From: Wolbachia endosymbiont of Spodoptera picta
GTDB taxonomy: Bacteria; Pseudomonadota; Alphaproteobacteria; Rickettsiales; Anaplasmataceae
Assembly: GCF_018141665.1 (NCBI RefSeq)
Contig: NZ_CP067976.1
Span: forward strand, 1,178,001 to 1,242,000
DNA: 64,000 nucleotides
Reading direction: 5' to 3'
The position numbers and the translations under genes are program-made. Of the stretch, positions 44,196 to 53,381 are shown piece by piece (position 1 is the first letter of the stretch; every line of letters starts with the position of its first letter). The notes under the pieces are model-generated. The model was given only the letters and a program-made list of their open reading frames with translations. It did no database searches and had not been told where the DNA came from.

Positions 44196-47009
44196 ATGAT
44201 CAGAGTTAAAGGTGCAAGAGAGCATAATTTGCAGGGTATTGATGTCAATATACCAAAAAATAAGTTAGTTGTTATAACTGGACTAAGTGGTTCTGGTAAG
44301 TCTAGCCTCGCATTCGATACGATTTATGCAGAAGGCCAACGCCGATACGTCGAAAGTCTATCGGCTTATGCACGTCAATTTCTTAATATTCAAGATAAAC
44401 CAGATGTTGAGTCAATCACAGGCCTCTCTCCTGCAATATCAATTAATCAAAAGTCGATCTCAAAAAATCCAAGATCAACTGTTGGAACCGTTACTGAAAT
44501 TTACGATTATGTACGTTTGATATATGCACGAGTAGGAATACCTTATTCGCCTGTAACTGGGTTGCCAATAACGAAACAGGCTGTATCTCAAATTGTAGAT
44601 ACTATTATAGCATTACCTTTAGAAACTAAAATATATATACTTGCTCCTATTGTGCGTGGCAGAAAAGGAGAGCACTTCAAAGAGATATTGGAAATTAAAA
44701 AGCAGGGTTACGTGAGACTAAAAATAGATGGTGAAACATACAATATAGATGACTTGCCTAAACTTGATAAAAACAAGAAACATGATATTTTTGTTATTGC
44801 AGATAGAATCTCCATATCAGATGATATAGGAAATCGACTACCAAGCAGTGTAGAATCAGCATTGAGTCTGGGCCATGGCTTAATGTATGCAGAAATAGTG
44901 AACTTACCTGATAACCACAATTCCGAGTATAAAAATGGTCAAACTTTAACTTTCTCAGAGAATTTTGCATGTCCTGAGTCTGGCTTTACTCTTGAAGAAA
45001 TAGAGCCAAGATTGTTTTCTTTTAACAGCCCCTACGGTGCATGCAGTTCATGCAATGGGCTCGGTAAAAAACTAAGTGTTGATGCAAAGCTAATAGTGCC
45101 AGATGAAACGCTCTCGATATCTGAAGGTGCTTTAAAGCCAATTGGATCAATATTCCGTCAAGTGCATACAAACTATGGATTGCTAAAAAATGCAATTCTA
45201 TCACTGGCTGAAAATTGCAAATTTAGCCTTGATGTTCCGTGGAAGAATATAGACCAAAAAGTGAAGGATTTAATACTTTTTGGCTCTAGAGAAATGAAAT
45301 TTCAAGGTTTGGTCAGTATCCTAGAACGCCAGATGGATTACGATGCATCACTTATTGATAGGTATTGTTCTGTTACTGACTGCAAAGAATGTGCTGGCTA
45401 TAGATTGAGAAAAGAAGCACTTACAGTGAAAATTGATGAAAAACATATAGGTGAAATATCAAGGCTCAGCATCGATGAATCCCTTAAGTGGTTTGGAAAT
45501 TTATCAGATAAACTTACAGAACAACAAAGGCAAATTTCAAATAAAATATTAAACGAAATAATCAAAAGGCTGACATTTTTAAAGAATGTAGGGCTAAATT
45601 ACCTTACACTTGACCGTGAATCTAGCACTCTCTCTGGTGGTGAAAGCCAGAGGATCAGGCTTGCTTCGCAAATTGGTTCTGGTTTAACAGGAGTGCTATA
45701 CGTGCTTGACGAACCCTCAATTGGCCTTCATCAATGTGATAATGATCGATTAATTGCCACACTTAAAAATCTGAGAGACATGGGTAATACTGTGATTGTT
45801 GTTGAACATGATGAAGACACAATAATGGCTGCTGATTATGTGATTGATATTGGTCCTGGAGCTGGCGTGAATGGAGGAAAAATCGTTGCAGAAGGAACAC
45901 CACATCAGGTACAAAAAAATTCAGAGAGCATAACAGGACAGTATTTAAGTGGAAAGAAGGAAATTTCAATTTCAAAAAGAAGAAAGCAAACAACTCAGTT
46001 CATAAAGGTAGTTAACGCATGTGAGAATAACTTAAAAAATATAAATGTTGAATTTCCTATAGGGAATCTTATTTGTGTTACTGGAATATCAGGAGGAGGA
46101 AAATCAAGTTTAGTAATAGAAACACTATATAAATACTCAGCACAGAAGATAAATCATTCATCTGCAAAGCATGGTAAATGCGATAAAATAGAAGGCCTTG
46201 AGTATATAGATAAAATTATAGAAGTTGATCAGTCACCAATTGGTAGGACCCCAGCATCAAATCCAGCAACATATGTTGGTATGTTTACTCACATCAGAAA
46301 TTGGTTTGCAGGTCTCCCAGAGTCGAAGGCACGAGGTTACAATATAGGCCGATTTTCATTTAATACCAAGGGAGGAAGATGTGAAGCTTGTAAAGGTGAT
46401 GGGCATTTAAAGATCGAGATGCATTTCCTACCGGACGTTTATGTGAAATGTGAGCAATGTAGAGGACAGAGGTATAACCGAGAAACATTGGAAGTTACTT
46501 ACAAGGGAAAATCAATTTCTGATGTGCTTGATATGACAATAGATCAAGCATGTGACTTTTTTGAAAATCTTCCAATGATAAAGGAAAAGTTGATTTCTTT
46601 ACAGGAAGTAGGGCTTGGTTATATAACGCTTGGACAGTCGTCAACAACGTTGTCCGGGGGTGAAGCACAACGAATAAAGCTGTCTAAGGAACTATCAAAG
46701 CGATTTACCGGGAAAACATTGTATATTCTCGATGAGCCAACAACTGGGTTACATTTTGAAGATGTAAATAATTTACTGAAAATACTCCATAGGCTAGTTG
46801 ATTTAGGAAATACTGTTATAGTTATTGAGCACAATTTACATGTTATAAAAACTGCTGATTACATAATAGATATTGGTCCAGAGGGTGGAGTAAAAGGTGG
46901 CGAAGTGGTTGCTGTAGGAACTCCAGAAAAAGTTGCACAGACTCCAAAAAGCGTTACAGGCAAGTATCTTAAAACATATTTATTGGATCAAGTATCGACT
47001 ATTTCTTAA
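44196..47009 (+). CDS. uvrA: Excinuclease ABC subunit A
   Basis: UvrA recognises DNA lesions in nucleotide excision repair. The 937-residue protein starts MIRVKGAREHNLQGIDVNIP and has two ABC ATPase halves: Walker A GLSGSGKSS (about 30-38) and GISGGGKSS (about 630), signatures STLSGGESQRIRLASQIGSG and TTLSGGEAQRIKLSKELSK, and zinc-binding Cys pairs (CSSCNGLG, CEACKGDGHLKIEMHFLPD then CEQCRGQRYN). Length is normal. No other uvr gene is adjacent. Confidence 0.97.
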   Translation: MIRVKGAREHNLQGIDVNIPKNKLVVITGLSGSGKSSLAFDTIYAEGQRRYVESLSAYARQFLNIQDKPDVESITGLSPAISINQKSISKNPRSTVGTVTEIYDYVRLIYARVGIPYSPVTGLPITKQAVSQIVDTIIALPLETKIYILAPIVRGRKGEHFKEILEIKKQGYVRLKIDGETYNIDDLPKLDKNKKHDIFVIADRISISDDIGNRLPSSVESALSLGHGLMYAEIVNLPDNHNSEYKNGQTLTFSENFACPESGFTLEEIEPRLFSFNSPYGACSSCNGLGKKLSVDAKLIVPDETLSISEGALKPIGSIFRQVHTNYGLLKNAILSLAENCKFSLDVPWKNIDQKVKDLILFGSREMKFQGLVSILERQMDYDASLIDRYCSVTDCKECAGYRLRKEALTVKIDEKHIGEISRLSIDESLKWFGNLSDKLTEQQRQISNKILNEIIKRLTFLKNVGLNYLTLDRESSTLSGGESQRIRLASQIGSGLTGVLYVLDEPSIGLHQCDNDRLIATLKNLRDMGNTVIVVEHDEDTIMAADYVIDIGPGAGVNGGKIVAEGTPHQVQKNSESITGQYLSGKKEISISKRRKQTTQFIKVVNACENNLKNINVEFPIGNLICVTGISGGGKSSLVIETLYKYSAQKINHSSAKHGKCDKIEGLEYIDKIIEVDQSPIGRTPASNPATYVGMFTHIRNWFAGLPESKARGYNIGRFSFNTKGGRCEACKGDGHLKIEMHFLPDVYVKCEQCRGQRYNRETLEVTYKGKSISDVLDMTIDQACDFFENLPMIKEKLISLQEVGLGYITLGQSSTTLSGGEAQRIKLSKELSKRFTGKTLYILDEPTTGLHFEDVNNLLKILHRLVDLGNTVIVIEHNLHVIKTADYIIDIGPEGGVKGGEVVAVGTPEKVAQTPKSVTGKYLKTYLLDQVSTIS

Positions 47010-47060
47010 TAATTAGGTTATGAGGAGCATTTTAAAAGGTATACCTAACATATTTAATTC

Positions 47061-47765
47061 ATGAATCTTCTCTTATTAAAAAAAGCTACAGATCTCATAT
47101 TTCCAAACGTATGCGTAAGTTGTGAACGTATAATTGATAAAAGTTATGATTTATGTAGTGAATGCAATAAAAAAATCAATTTTTTAACTAAGCATTACTG
47201 TAATGTTTGTGGTGTAGTAATTCCAGATAACATTGATACATGTGGTAGATGCATCAGTAACCCTTCACCATTTAAAGTATTAAGATCAGTTTTTGCCTAC
47301 GATGAACATAGCAAAAATATGATTATAAATTTTAAATTTTTTGATAACTTAAACTACATGAAAGTCTACGCAAAGTGGATGTACAAAGCTAACAAAGACA
47401 TGTTTCAAAATGCAGAGGTCATAATTCCCATACCGCTACATAAAATACGCTTATTTAAACGTAAATATAATCAAGCAGCATTGCTCGCGAAGGAATTAAG
47501 TAAGTTATCTTACTTATCTTATACACCATTTGCAATAAAACGTATTCGTCACACTGTACCTCAAGCTGGTCTTTCACTTAAAAGGCGTGAAAAAAATTTG
47601 AGAAAGGCTTTTAAAATAAGCAACAGCGAAATTATCAAAAACAAAATCGTGATATTGGTTGATGATGTAGTAACAACTGGTGCAACTGCAAGGTCTTGCT
47701 CTCAGGAAATTTTAAACTCTGGTGCAAGAGAAGTGAGAGTGCTATCGCTTGCAAGAACTGTATGA
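47061..47765 (+). CDS. comF: ComF-family phosphoribosyltransferase-like protein
   Basis: The 234-residue protein has the double zinc-finger N-terminus of the family (CVSCERI and CSECNK, then CNVCGV and CGRC, about 18-70) followed by a PRTase domain with VIIPIPLHKIRLFKRKYNQA and the PRPP loop VILVDDVVTTGATA near the end. ComF/GntX proteins are linked to DNA uptake in some bacteria, but in Rickettsiales their role is unknown. It follows uvrA by about 50 bases and may be cotranscribed. Confidence 0.88.
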   Translation: MNLLLLKKATDLIFPNVCVSCERIIDKSYDLCSECNKKINFLTKHYCNVCGVVIPDNIDTCGRCISNPSPFKVLRSVFAYDEHSKNMIINFKFFDNLNYMKVYAKWMYKANKDMFQNAEVIIPIPLHKIRLFKRKYNQAALLAKELSKLSYLSYTPFAIKRIRHTVPQAGLSLKRREKNLRKAFKISNSEIIKNKIVILVDDVVTTGATARSCSQEILNSGAREVRVLSLARTV

Positions 47766-47880
47766 AAATCAGCTTTAAGGTATAATTTTCATTTTTGAAA
47801 ACTGTTTAGTTTCTTAGTACTAACTTCTGTATCATTTCTCTTAAAAAAATTCTAGTTATAGTGTATACTGAGCCTATAAT

Positions 47881-48160
47881 TATAGCCCTTTTTCTAATAG
47901 TTCGAATAGCTGGATATTCTTTCTGGCTCAATTTTTTATAGCAAACCAATGGTTTGATTAAAATCAGGAGAATATGGAGGCAGATATATAACTTCAGCAC
48001 CGATACTTTTAACAAATTCACTTATTTTCTATAAAAAGTTGCATTATCCAAAATCACCCAGCAATAAAGCTTGAACTAGCTATTAAAAACGTCTGTATCG
48101 CAATAGCCTTCAAAAATCATAGGCGCCATAATTTTTCCCTTATTCAAAGCTGCAATCATA
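47881..48160 (-). pseudogene. IS630-family transposase remnant (copy B)
   Basis: Almost identical to 18690-18969 (differences only at the positions of gctc/gccc, tttg/ttcg and cagta/caata). It contains the transposase end with the PPYSPD region, with the same internal stops. At 48160 it changes abruptly to the end of an unrelated truncated frame, so this is one side of an insertion breakpoint. The other half of the IS, present in copy A, is absent. Confidence 0.75.
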
Positions 48161-48331
48161 TTTTTGAATACTCACTGCATTCAGAAAAAAATAGGTACAT
48201 GCTAGTGTAATAGCAGTGGATATAATAATTGGAACAAGTAAAAAAGCCTCTATTAGTTTTCTTATAGAGCTGGCTGGTTTAATGCTGTTATTATTCAATG
48301 ATGCAAAATAATTTTCACTAAGGTTGGCCAT
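48161..48331 (-). pseudogene. 5' fragment of a membrane protein truncated at the IS630 relic
   Basis: The frame starts at the ATG at 48331, has a polar start (NLSENYFASLNNNSIKPASS) and one strong membrane helix (AFLLVPIIISTAITLACTYFFL). After LNAVS it runs into IS630 sequence and stops at 48140. The natural gene therefore lost its 3' part. Which gene it was I cannot say. No membrane protein elsewhere in the window matches it. Confidence 0.5.
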
Positions 48332-48645
48332 TCATTTTGCGCCAGATAAGACCCTCTCACTATTTTTTTTAGATAAGTTGACTTGTATTTGCTTTCCCAT
48401 GTTTATAATTATGCTAATAATAAACATGATAAGATCAATATAAATTTTTTACTTCCGTGTTTTTTCTATTGTTGTTTATAATGACTATAGTTACATCACA
48501 TATTTCTTTCAATTAAATGGATCAGTTATTTATTGCAAATCACTGACTTTTTTAATGGATTCTTTTTCTAAATAATTTCCAAAAATGTGTTTACTTTTGT
48601 TTGTAATTGTGTAGTAACTGCAACGTAAAGTTATAGGAGGTAAAG

Positions 48646-49704
48646 ATGGATTTTGAAAATCTGAAAAAGATATTAAGTGCAATTGATAAAGATGCAAGTG
48701 TAAATAAAGATAACGTAATTAATAAAATAAAAGAAGTATTGCGAAGGGAAGATACAATAGCGTATCAAGAGTGGGAAAATAAAAATTTTAGTATAAATCA
48801 TAGATTCATCCAAAGTGATCCTGATGCCGAATTTACATTATTAATTGCAGCTGCAGCAGCTGGCTGTAAGGATTTAGTGAATGTTTTATTAGATAGGCAT
48901 GCGGATGTTCATGTAGAAGGTGAAAATAGAGAGACTGCTTTGCATCATGCCGTTTATAGTCGATGTGTAGGTGTAGTAAATGCTCTACTAAAAAAAGGTG
49001 CTGATGTTAATGTAAAAGACAGAGGTGGTAGTGCTCCTTTGCATTATGCTACTATATATGAACTCATAGATGTAGTAAATGTTCTACTAAAAACAGGTGC
49101 AGATATTAATGTAAAAGATGAAAATGGTAGTACTCCTTTGCATTATGCTACTTTAAGTAACCATGTAGAGGTAGTAGATGCTCTGTTAGCTGAAGGCGCA
49201 AGTGTTCATGTAAAAGATAGAAATGGTAGTACTCCTTTGCATTATGCTGCTAAAAATGGCTATTTAGAGATAGTAGATGCTCTACTAGACAGAGGTGCAG
49301 ATGTTTATGAAAAAGATAGTTTGCAGAAAACTCCTTTGTATTATGCCATTATAAATCACCAAGAAGATACGGTAGAGAGTATAAAAGGGTTTTTAAAAAA
49401 TAAAGTAGTTCAAGGTAGTGTAGTTGTTGGTGGCTTAGTTGCCATGTTAGGGAATTTTGTAACATCGACGCTTTTTATAACCGAGACAATGGAAATTACA
49501 TTAACATCTGTTACGGCAGCAATAGCTGTATCTGCATCAACAGCATTAACATCTGGTTATGCTAAATATCTAATGTCAAAATTCGATAACGAAATAAAAG
49601 AAATAAAAGAGCGACAAAACGTAATGGAAGGGAGGCAAAGCTTAACAGAAGGGTGGCAAAGTGTAGATCTACAAAGCATACGTATACATAATGCTCTTTC
49701 GTAA
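48646..49704 (+). CDS. Ankyrin-repeat protein with membrane hairpin
   Basis: The 352 residues begin with an N-domain (about 1-65) like that of the 42533-43870 protein. Six ankyrin repeats follow (about 66-245), for example ETALHHAVYSRCVGVVNALL, then KGADVNVKDRGGSAPLHYA and GSTPLHYAAKNGYLEIVDAL. Two membrane helices lie at about 262-312 (VVVGGLVAMLGNFVTSTLF and SVTAAIAVSASTALTSGYAKY), then a charged tail with a short tandem ERQNVMEGRQSLTEGWQS. The start has AGGAGG six bases upstream. The upstream 48332-48645 and downstream 49705-50021 intergenic parts carry no gene. A role in host interaction is inference. Confidence 0.85.
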   Translation: MDFENLKKILSAIDKDASVNKDNVINKIKEVLRREDTIAYQEWENKNFSINHRFIQSDPDAEFTLLIAAAAAGCKDLVNVLLDRHADVHVEGENRETALHHAVYSRCVGVVNALLKKGADVNVKDRGGSAPLHYATIYELIDVVNVLLKTGADINVKDENGSTPLHYATLSNHVEVVDALLAEGASVHVKDRNGSTPLHYAAKNGYLEIVDALLDRGADVYEKDSLQKTPLYYAIINHQEDTVESIKGFLKNKVVQGSVVVGGLVAMLGNFVTSTLFITETMEITLTSVTAAIAVSASTALTSGYAKYLMSKFDNEIKEIKERQNVMEGRQSLTEGWQSVDLQSIRIHNALS

Positions 49705-49817
49705 CTTTTTACTTCCGCACTTCTTTAGTGTTGCTTATAATAACTATAGATTTAGATCTTAATTAGAGGCTTTAATTACCTACTTTAAGTTATTGAATTT
49801 CTTATCATAGCATCTAT

Positions 49818-49837
49818 CATTCCAGTACCCTGGAATG
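49818..49837. repeat. Small palindrome of the CATTCCAG family
   Basis: CATTCCAG, four bases, CTGGAATG. A minimal member of the palindromic family, located in the 49705-50021 gap upstream of the AAA ATPase gene. Confidence 0.6.
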
Positions 49838-50021
49838 AAAGAAAAAGAACACTGAATTAAAAATACAACATACCATCTTATATCTTAATACTGCATAATA
49901 CCTCGATTATAGATTGATTAAGGACACCTTGAGTTATCTCTTTAGTTAGTCTTGCTTTACTATGAAAAGCTTGTACTCTTTAAATGTATTATTTATAAAT
50001 TCACTGTTTATAAGCTAAAAT

Positions 50022-51329
50022 ATGTCTAGTAGAGCTAATATACCTTTTTTTATAGCTGGTGCTATTGCTTCTCTTACATTAATTACATCTGGAGTTTTTG
50101 CTGTAGCTCCTTACGTTGCATTTTTATCTTCAGTTGCAGCTTTAAATATAGCTCCCCCTGTTATTTTTATTTTGTTTGCGCTTTCTGCAGTAGTAATTGT
50201 GTTTTCATATAAAATGATTGAGCAAAGTAAAAAATCTCAAGAAAACTCGAAAGCTGAAGTCAAAGAGCTAAATAAAGAGTCAAGTAAAGAAGAATTAGAG
50301 AATGAAGAGGCTAAAGAAAATAAAAAGAAGCTTAGTGATCTAGAAAAAAAAGTCGAGAGAATTTCAGATAGTTTTGTAACGAAAGATAAAGTGGAGGGGT
50401 TAGAAAAAGTGGTTGGTGACCTTTCTGCACAGTTGATTAATAGTACTGCAATAGATGAAGTAGAAGAAAAGTTGAGTATGGAATTTTATGCAAAAGGTGA
50501 AGAAAGAGGGTGGAATACAACATTTAGTGATATTATATTACCAAATAACATAAAAGAAAAATTGAAAGGGATTTGTAAGTTACAAGGCAGAGGATATCTC
50601 TTGTACGGTCCACCAGGAACTGGTAAGACTAGTATTAGTAAGGCAATTGCAAATCAAACTAAATCTCTGTTTGCGTTTATGTCTGTTTCTGCATCTTGCT
50701 TGTCTAATCAATCAAATATAGATCAGGTTTTTGAGAAAGCAGAGGCAAACAGTCCGTGTATAATTTTTATAGATGAGATTGACGGCATTGGCAAAAAGCG
50801 CACTTCCATTGAAAATGCAGGACCTTTAACTCATTTACTCACTAAATTGGATGGAGAGTTTTTATCCTCAAAAAATATAACGGTAGTTGCTGCAACTAAT
50901 CATAAGAATCATTTAGATCCTGCGCTTATTAGGGGTGGTCGTTTGGAGTGTATTGAGGTTCCTGGGCTGGATAAAGACGATACACGTCAAAAAATATTAC
51001 AAGAACGGCTCGAAAAATTAAAAGATAGCGATATGAAAATTCTTGTACAGGCTAGTAAGGGATTCGCAATGGCAAATCTGATTTGCTTAATCAATAAAAT
51101 AAACGAAACTACAGAAAAGGAAGGCGAAATAAAATATCTTCGCACTTTCTGTAAAAATTTCAAAAAGGAGCATAACATAAAAGATGAGCTAGATAAGAAA
51201 CATAGTAACGGAAAAACTAAAAACAAGGATATAAGGCTATCATCTGGAAGCTTATCTAGAAGTTCATCAGTAAGCTCTTTATTGAGTGATGTATCTTCTC
51301 GAGGAAGTAAGCGGCAAATCGAGGAATAA
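50022..51329 (+). CDS. Membrane-anchored AAA ATPase without protease domain
   Basis: The N-terminus has two hydrophobic segments (about 9-35 and 40-64), then a Lys/Glu coiled coil (about 65-150) and one AAA module: Walker A YGPPGTGKTS (about 195-204), Walker B IIFIDEID (about 247-254), sensor 1 AATNHKNHLDPALIRGGRLE with arginines, and EVPGLDKDDTRQKIL. This is FtsH/spastin-like AAA sequence, but the protein ends soon after the AAA lid with a Ser-rich basic tail (SLSRSSSVSSLLSDVSSRG). There is no HEXXH zinc-protease domain. Function unknown; the anchor plus a single AAA could remodel a membrane-bound partner. It is next to the ankyrin membrane protein, same strand. Confidence 0.8.
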   Translation: MSSRANIPFFIAGAIASLTLITSGVFAVAPYVAFLSSVAALNIAPPVIFILFALSAVVIVFSYKMIEQSKKSQENSKAEVKELNKESSKEELENEEAKENKKKLSDLEKKVERISDSFVTKDKVEGLEKVVGDLSAQLINSTAIDEVEEKLSMEFYAKGEERGWNTTFSDIILPNNIKEKLKGICKLQGRGYLLYGPPGTGKTSISKAIANQTKSLFAFMSVSASCLSNQSNIDQVFEKAEANSPCIIFIDEIDGIGKKRTSIENAGPLTHLLTKLDGEFLSSKNITVVAATNHKNHLDPALIRGGRLECIEVPGLDKDDTRQKILQERLEKLKDSDMKILVQASKGFAMANLICLINKINETTEKEGEIKYLRTFCKNFKKEHNIKDELDKKHSNGKTKNKDIRLSSGSLSRSSSVSSLLSDVSSRGSKRQIEE

Positions 51330-51387
51330 AGAGAATTACTACACAGTCTGGGATGACGCCATGCAAGTGACACAATTCGAATCATGT

Positions 51388-51412
51388 CATTCCAGTGCGT
51401 GACACTGGAATG
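51388..51412. repeat. Palindromic element cut by the IS5-family element
   Basis: CATTCCAGTG and CACTGGAATG with CGTGA between. The IS begins at its last base, and the sequence right after the IS (CTGGAATCCAG) is again of this family, so the IS sits inside or between such elements. Confidence 0.65.
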
Positions 51413-52448
51413 GCTTTGTTGCATAGGTCAAATAAAAAGAACTGGCAGTTACTGACAAAATTCACTATAAGACAAGCATTTAACCTACTAAAGAAAAATA
51501 TGCCACAAAAAATGAGAGTCAGTAACTGCCATGAATATAACAAATTTCTCCAAGAGAGGGGAAATATTTTTTATTACGTCAATGATGCCATAGAAAATTG
51601 GTACGAAAAAGGTCCAAAAATGGCTGGTGGCAACTATATTTATAGCGATAAGGTCGTGATTCTGGTTCACATAATAACTTATTTATTTAGAATAGGTCTG
51701 AGACAAACAGCGGGATTTATAGCAGGGTACCTTGAGCAAGTAAGGAAAAACTTGCAAGTTATTAGCTATTCCCAGGCCTCAAGAAGGCTTAAAAAACTTA
51801 ACATCAAAATTAATGATCGAAGACATGATAAAAATAATACAGAAGATATTGAGATTGCCATAGATAGTACTGATCTACAATAATATTCCAGGTCATAGCA
51901 AGGCAAATGGTACAGATAGAAAGTATCGCTGCTATGAGCAAACAAGAAAACTGCATGTAATGCTAGAGATAGGTAGCAAAAAAGTTATAGCAGCAAAATA
52001 CAGTGGCGGAGTTTATTCTGACCACTATGGAGCATGTGATCTTATTGCAAGGATTGATGTTAAATATAATATAAGCACACTATATGCAGACAGGGCATAT
52101 AATCGAAAGAAGTTATACAAACTGTGCGATGAGCTTGACATAAAGACAAGGATTCCTCCGCAAAATAATGCAATAGAGCATCCAAAGTTGGATTATATGG
52201 ATGAGAGAAATTCTACAATCAAGCTCATAAAGTCATATGATGAAGATGGTATGAAGAGGTGGAAAAAAGAGATAAATTATGGGAAGAGATCTTATATAGA
52301 AAGTTTTTTCTCGCGACTGAAGCAAACATTTGGGTTTAGTTTTAGAAACAAATCTGAGGTTAATCGTGAGAGAGAACTGCTACTCAAGTATTATTTGCTT
52401 AACAAATTTACTGATATAGGCATGGCTAAATTTGAGATAGCTTCATGA
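51410..52448 (+). pseudogene. DDE transposase of the IS5-family element, one frameshift
   Basis: The first frame (to 51883) ends at the first catalytic Asp region, AIDSTDLQ and stop. One base out of frame the sequence continues as IYNNIPGHSKANGTDRKYRC and runs without stop through YADRAYNRKK (second Asp) and KRSYIESFFSRLKQTFG (catalytic Glu) to the stop at 52448. Thus the whole DDE enzyme is present apart from one shift at about 51870. It can be a mutation, or a programmed frameshift as known for other Wolbachia IS5 elements, although I see no clear slippery A-run. Confidence 0.75.
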
Positions 52449-52494
52449 ATTTATTCCACGTTACCTATTATCCGAAGAGTGATGCAACAAAGCC
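51412..52494 (+). mobile_element. IS5-family (IS903-like) insertion sequence
   Basis: A 1083-base element with terminal inverted repeats GGCTTTGTTGCAT at 51412-51424 and its complement ATGCAACAAAGCC at 52482-52494. The first bases match the IS903 group ends from memory. Left flank cactggaat and right flank tgctggaat agree in seven of nine bases, so a nine-base target duplication is possible but not exact. It holds one transposase gene in two frames. Confidence 0.8.
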
Positions 52495-52873
52495 TGCTGG
52501 AATCCAGGAATTTTTTGAGCACGCAAGTTATGCCAAGTTTTTTGTTGGTAAGAAAGGCTGGATCCCAGTGTCACAAGCACTGGGATGACAGAAAGAGGGC
52601 TACTCGGGTGACATCGAAGGGGCTACTTGCATGACAACAAAGGGGCTGCTTGCATAACTCAAATTCAAAGAAAAATCATTTAATGTCATTCCAGCGCGTG
52701 ACTCTGGAATCCAGAAATAAAGAACAATTGATCCCAGTGTCAGCTACTCGGATGACATCCTTTTTTTCCTGGATACCAGTCGCATGACACTACTATATAG
52801 TAGGTCCCAATTTCATCCCAGTCTGGGATCTTCTTTCAAAAATTCAAAATAATCTATCAAAAAGGAGAATATT
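52495..52873. repeat. Cluster of palindromic and tandem repeats
   Basis: The gap between the IS and the GTA relic contains a GGATCCCAGTG/CACTGGGATGAC dyad at about 52560-52588, then three imperfect 23-24 base units of the form ggggctactTgcatgacaacaa at about 52594-52665, then GTCATTCCAGCG/CTGGAATCC at about 52685-52712, and more ATCCCAG fragments up to 52835. No gene. Confidence 0.7.
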
Positions 52874-53381
52874 ATGTCTACAATAATTTTATCATCAATT
52901 TTAAGTAAAGCGGTCAGTATTTTTGGTCCAATTGGCCAGATTGTCGGCTCAGAACTCGGTGCTCTGCTTGGTGCACAGCTTGATAATGCAATATTTGGTC
53001 TTGATGCCGAGCAAAAGATAACGCATGAGGCGAGGCTGAAAAATCTGCAAGTTCAAACCTCAACTTATGGCAAAGCAATTCCAATTATCTATGGCACTGC
53101 TCGCGTTGCTGGAAACATTATTTGGTCATAGCCAATAAAAGAGGAGGCGATAACCACTCAAAATAAAACAGGAAGAGGTATAAATATTACATATAACTAC
53201 TATGCAACACTCGCAATTGCAATTTGCAAGGGGAAAGTAGAAAAAATTAAATAGAATCTGGGCGGGTACAAAATCGCTTAGCTTTGACCAAATAGATTAT
53301 ACTTTTTACCACGGCAGAGAAGACCAAAACCCTGATCCGTTTATGTTATCAATTGAAGGTGAGAAGAATGTACAGCTTATA
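52874..53381 (+). pseudogene. GTA tail (orfg15/host-specificity-like) relic, 5' part
   Basis: The first 85 codons give the N-terminus of the large tail protein of Rhodobacter-type gene transfer agents: a Gly/Ala-rich start (GPIGQIVGSELGALLGAQLD), then LQVQTSTYGKAIPIIYGTAR and RVAGNIIW. A TAG at 53129-53131 stands where CAG or another codon would continue WS-PIKEEA. The frame then reads YNYYATLAIAICKGKV, is shifted by one base in an A-rich run at about 53246-53252, continues IWAGTKSLSFDQIDYTFYHG and loses one C at about 53375 (GTACAGC for GTACCAGC, NVPAYRG). The IS982 element interrupts it just after. Confidence 0.85.

Noticed and set aside
47806..48021. 71-residue minus-strand frame next to the IS630 copy
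   Set aside because: It crosses the border between unique sequence and the IS630 relic in a non-transposase frame.
52594..52665. Possible CRISPR array because of three repeats of about 23 bases
   Set aside because: Units are directly adjacent without unique spacers, imperfect, and no cas gene is present in the window.
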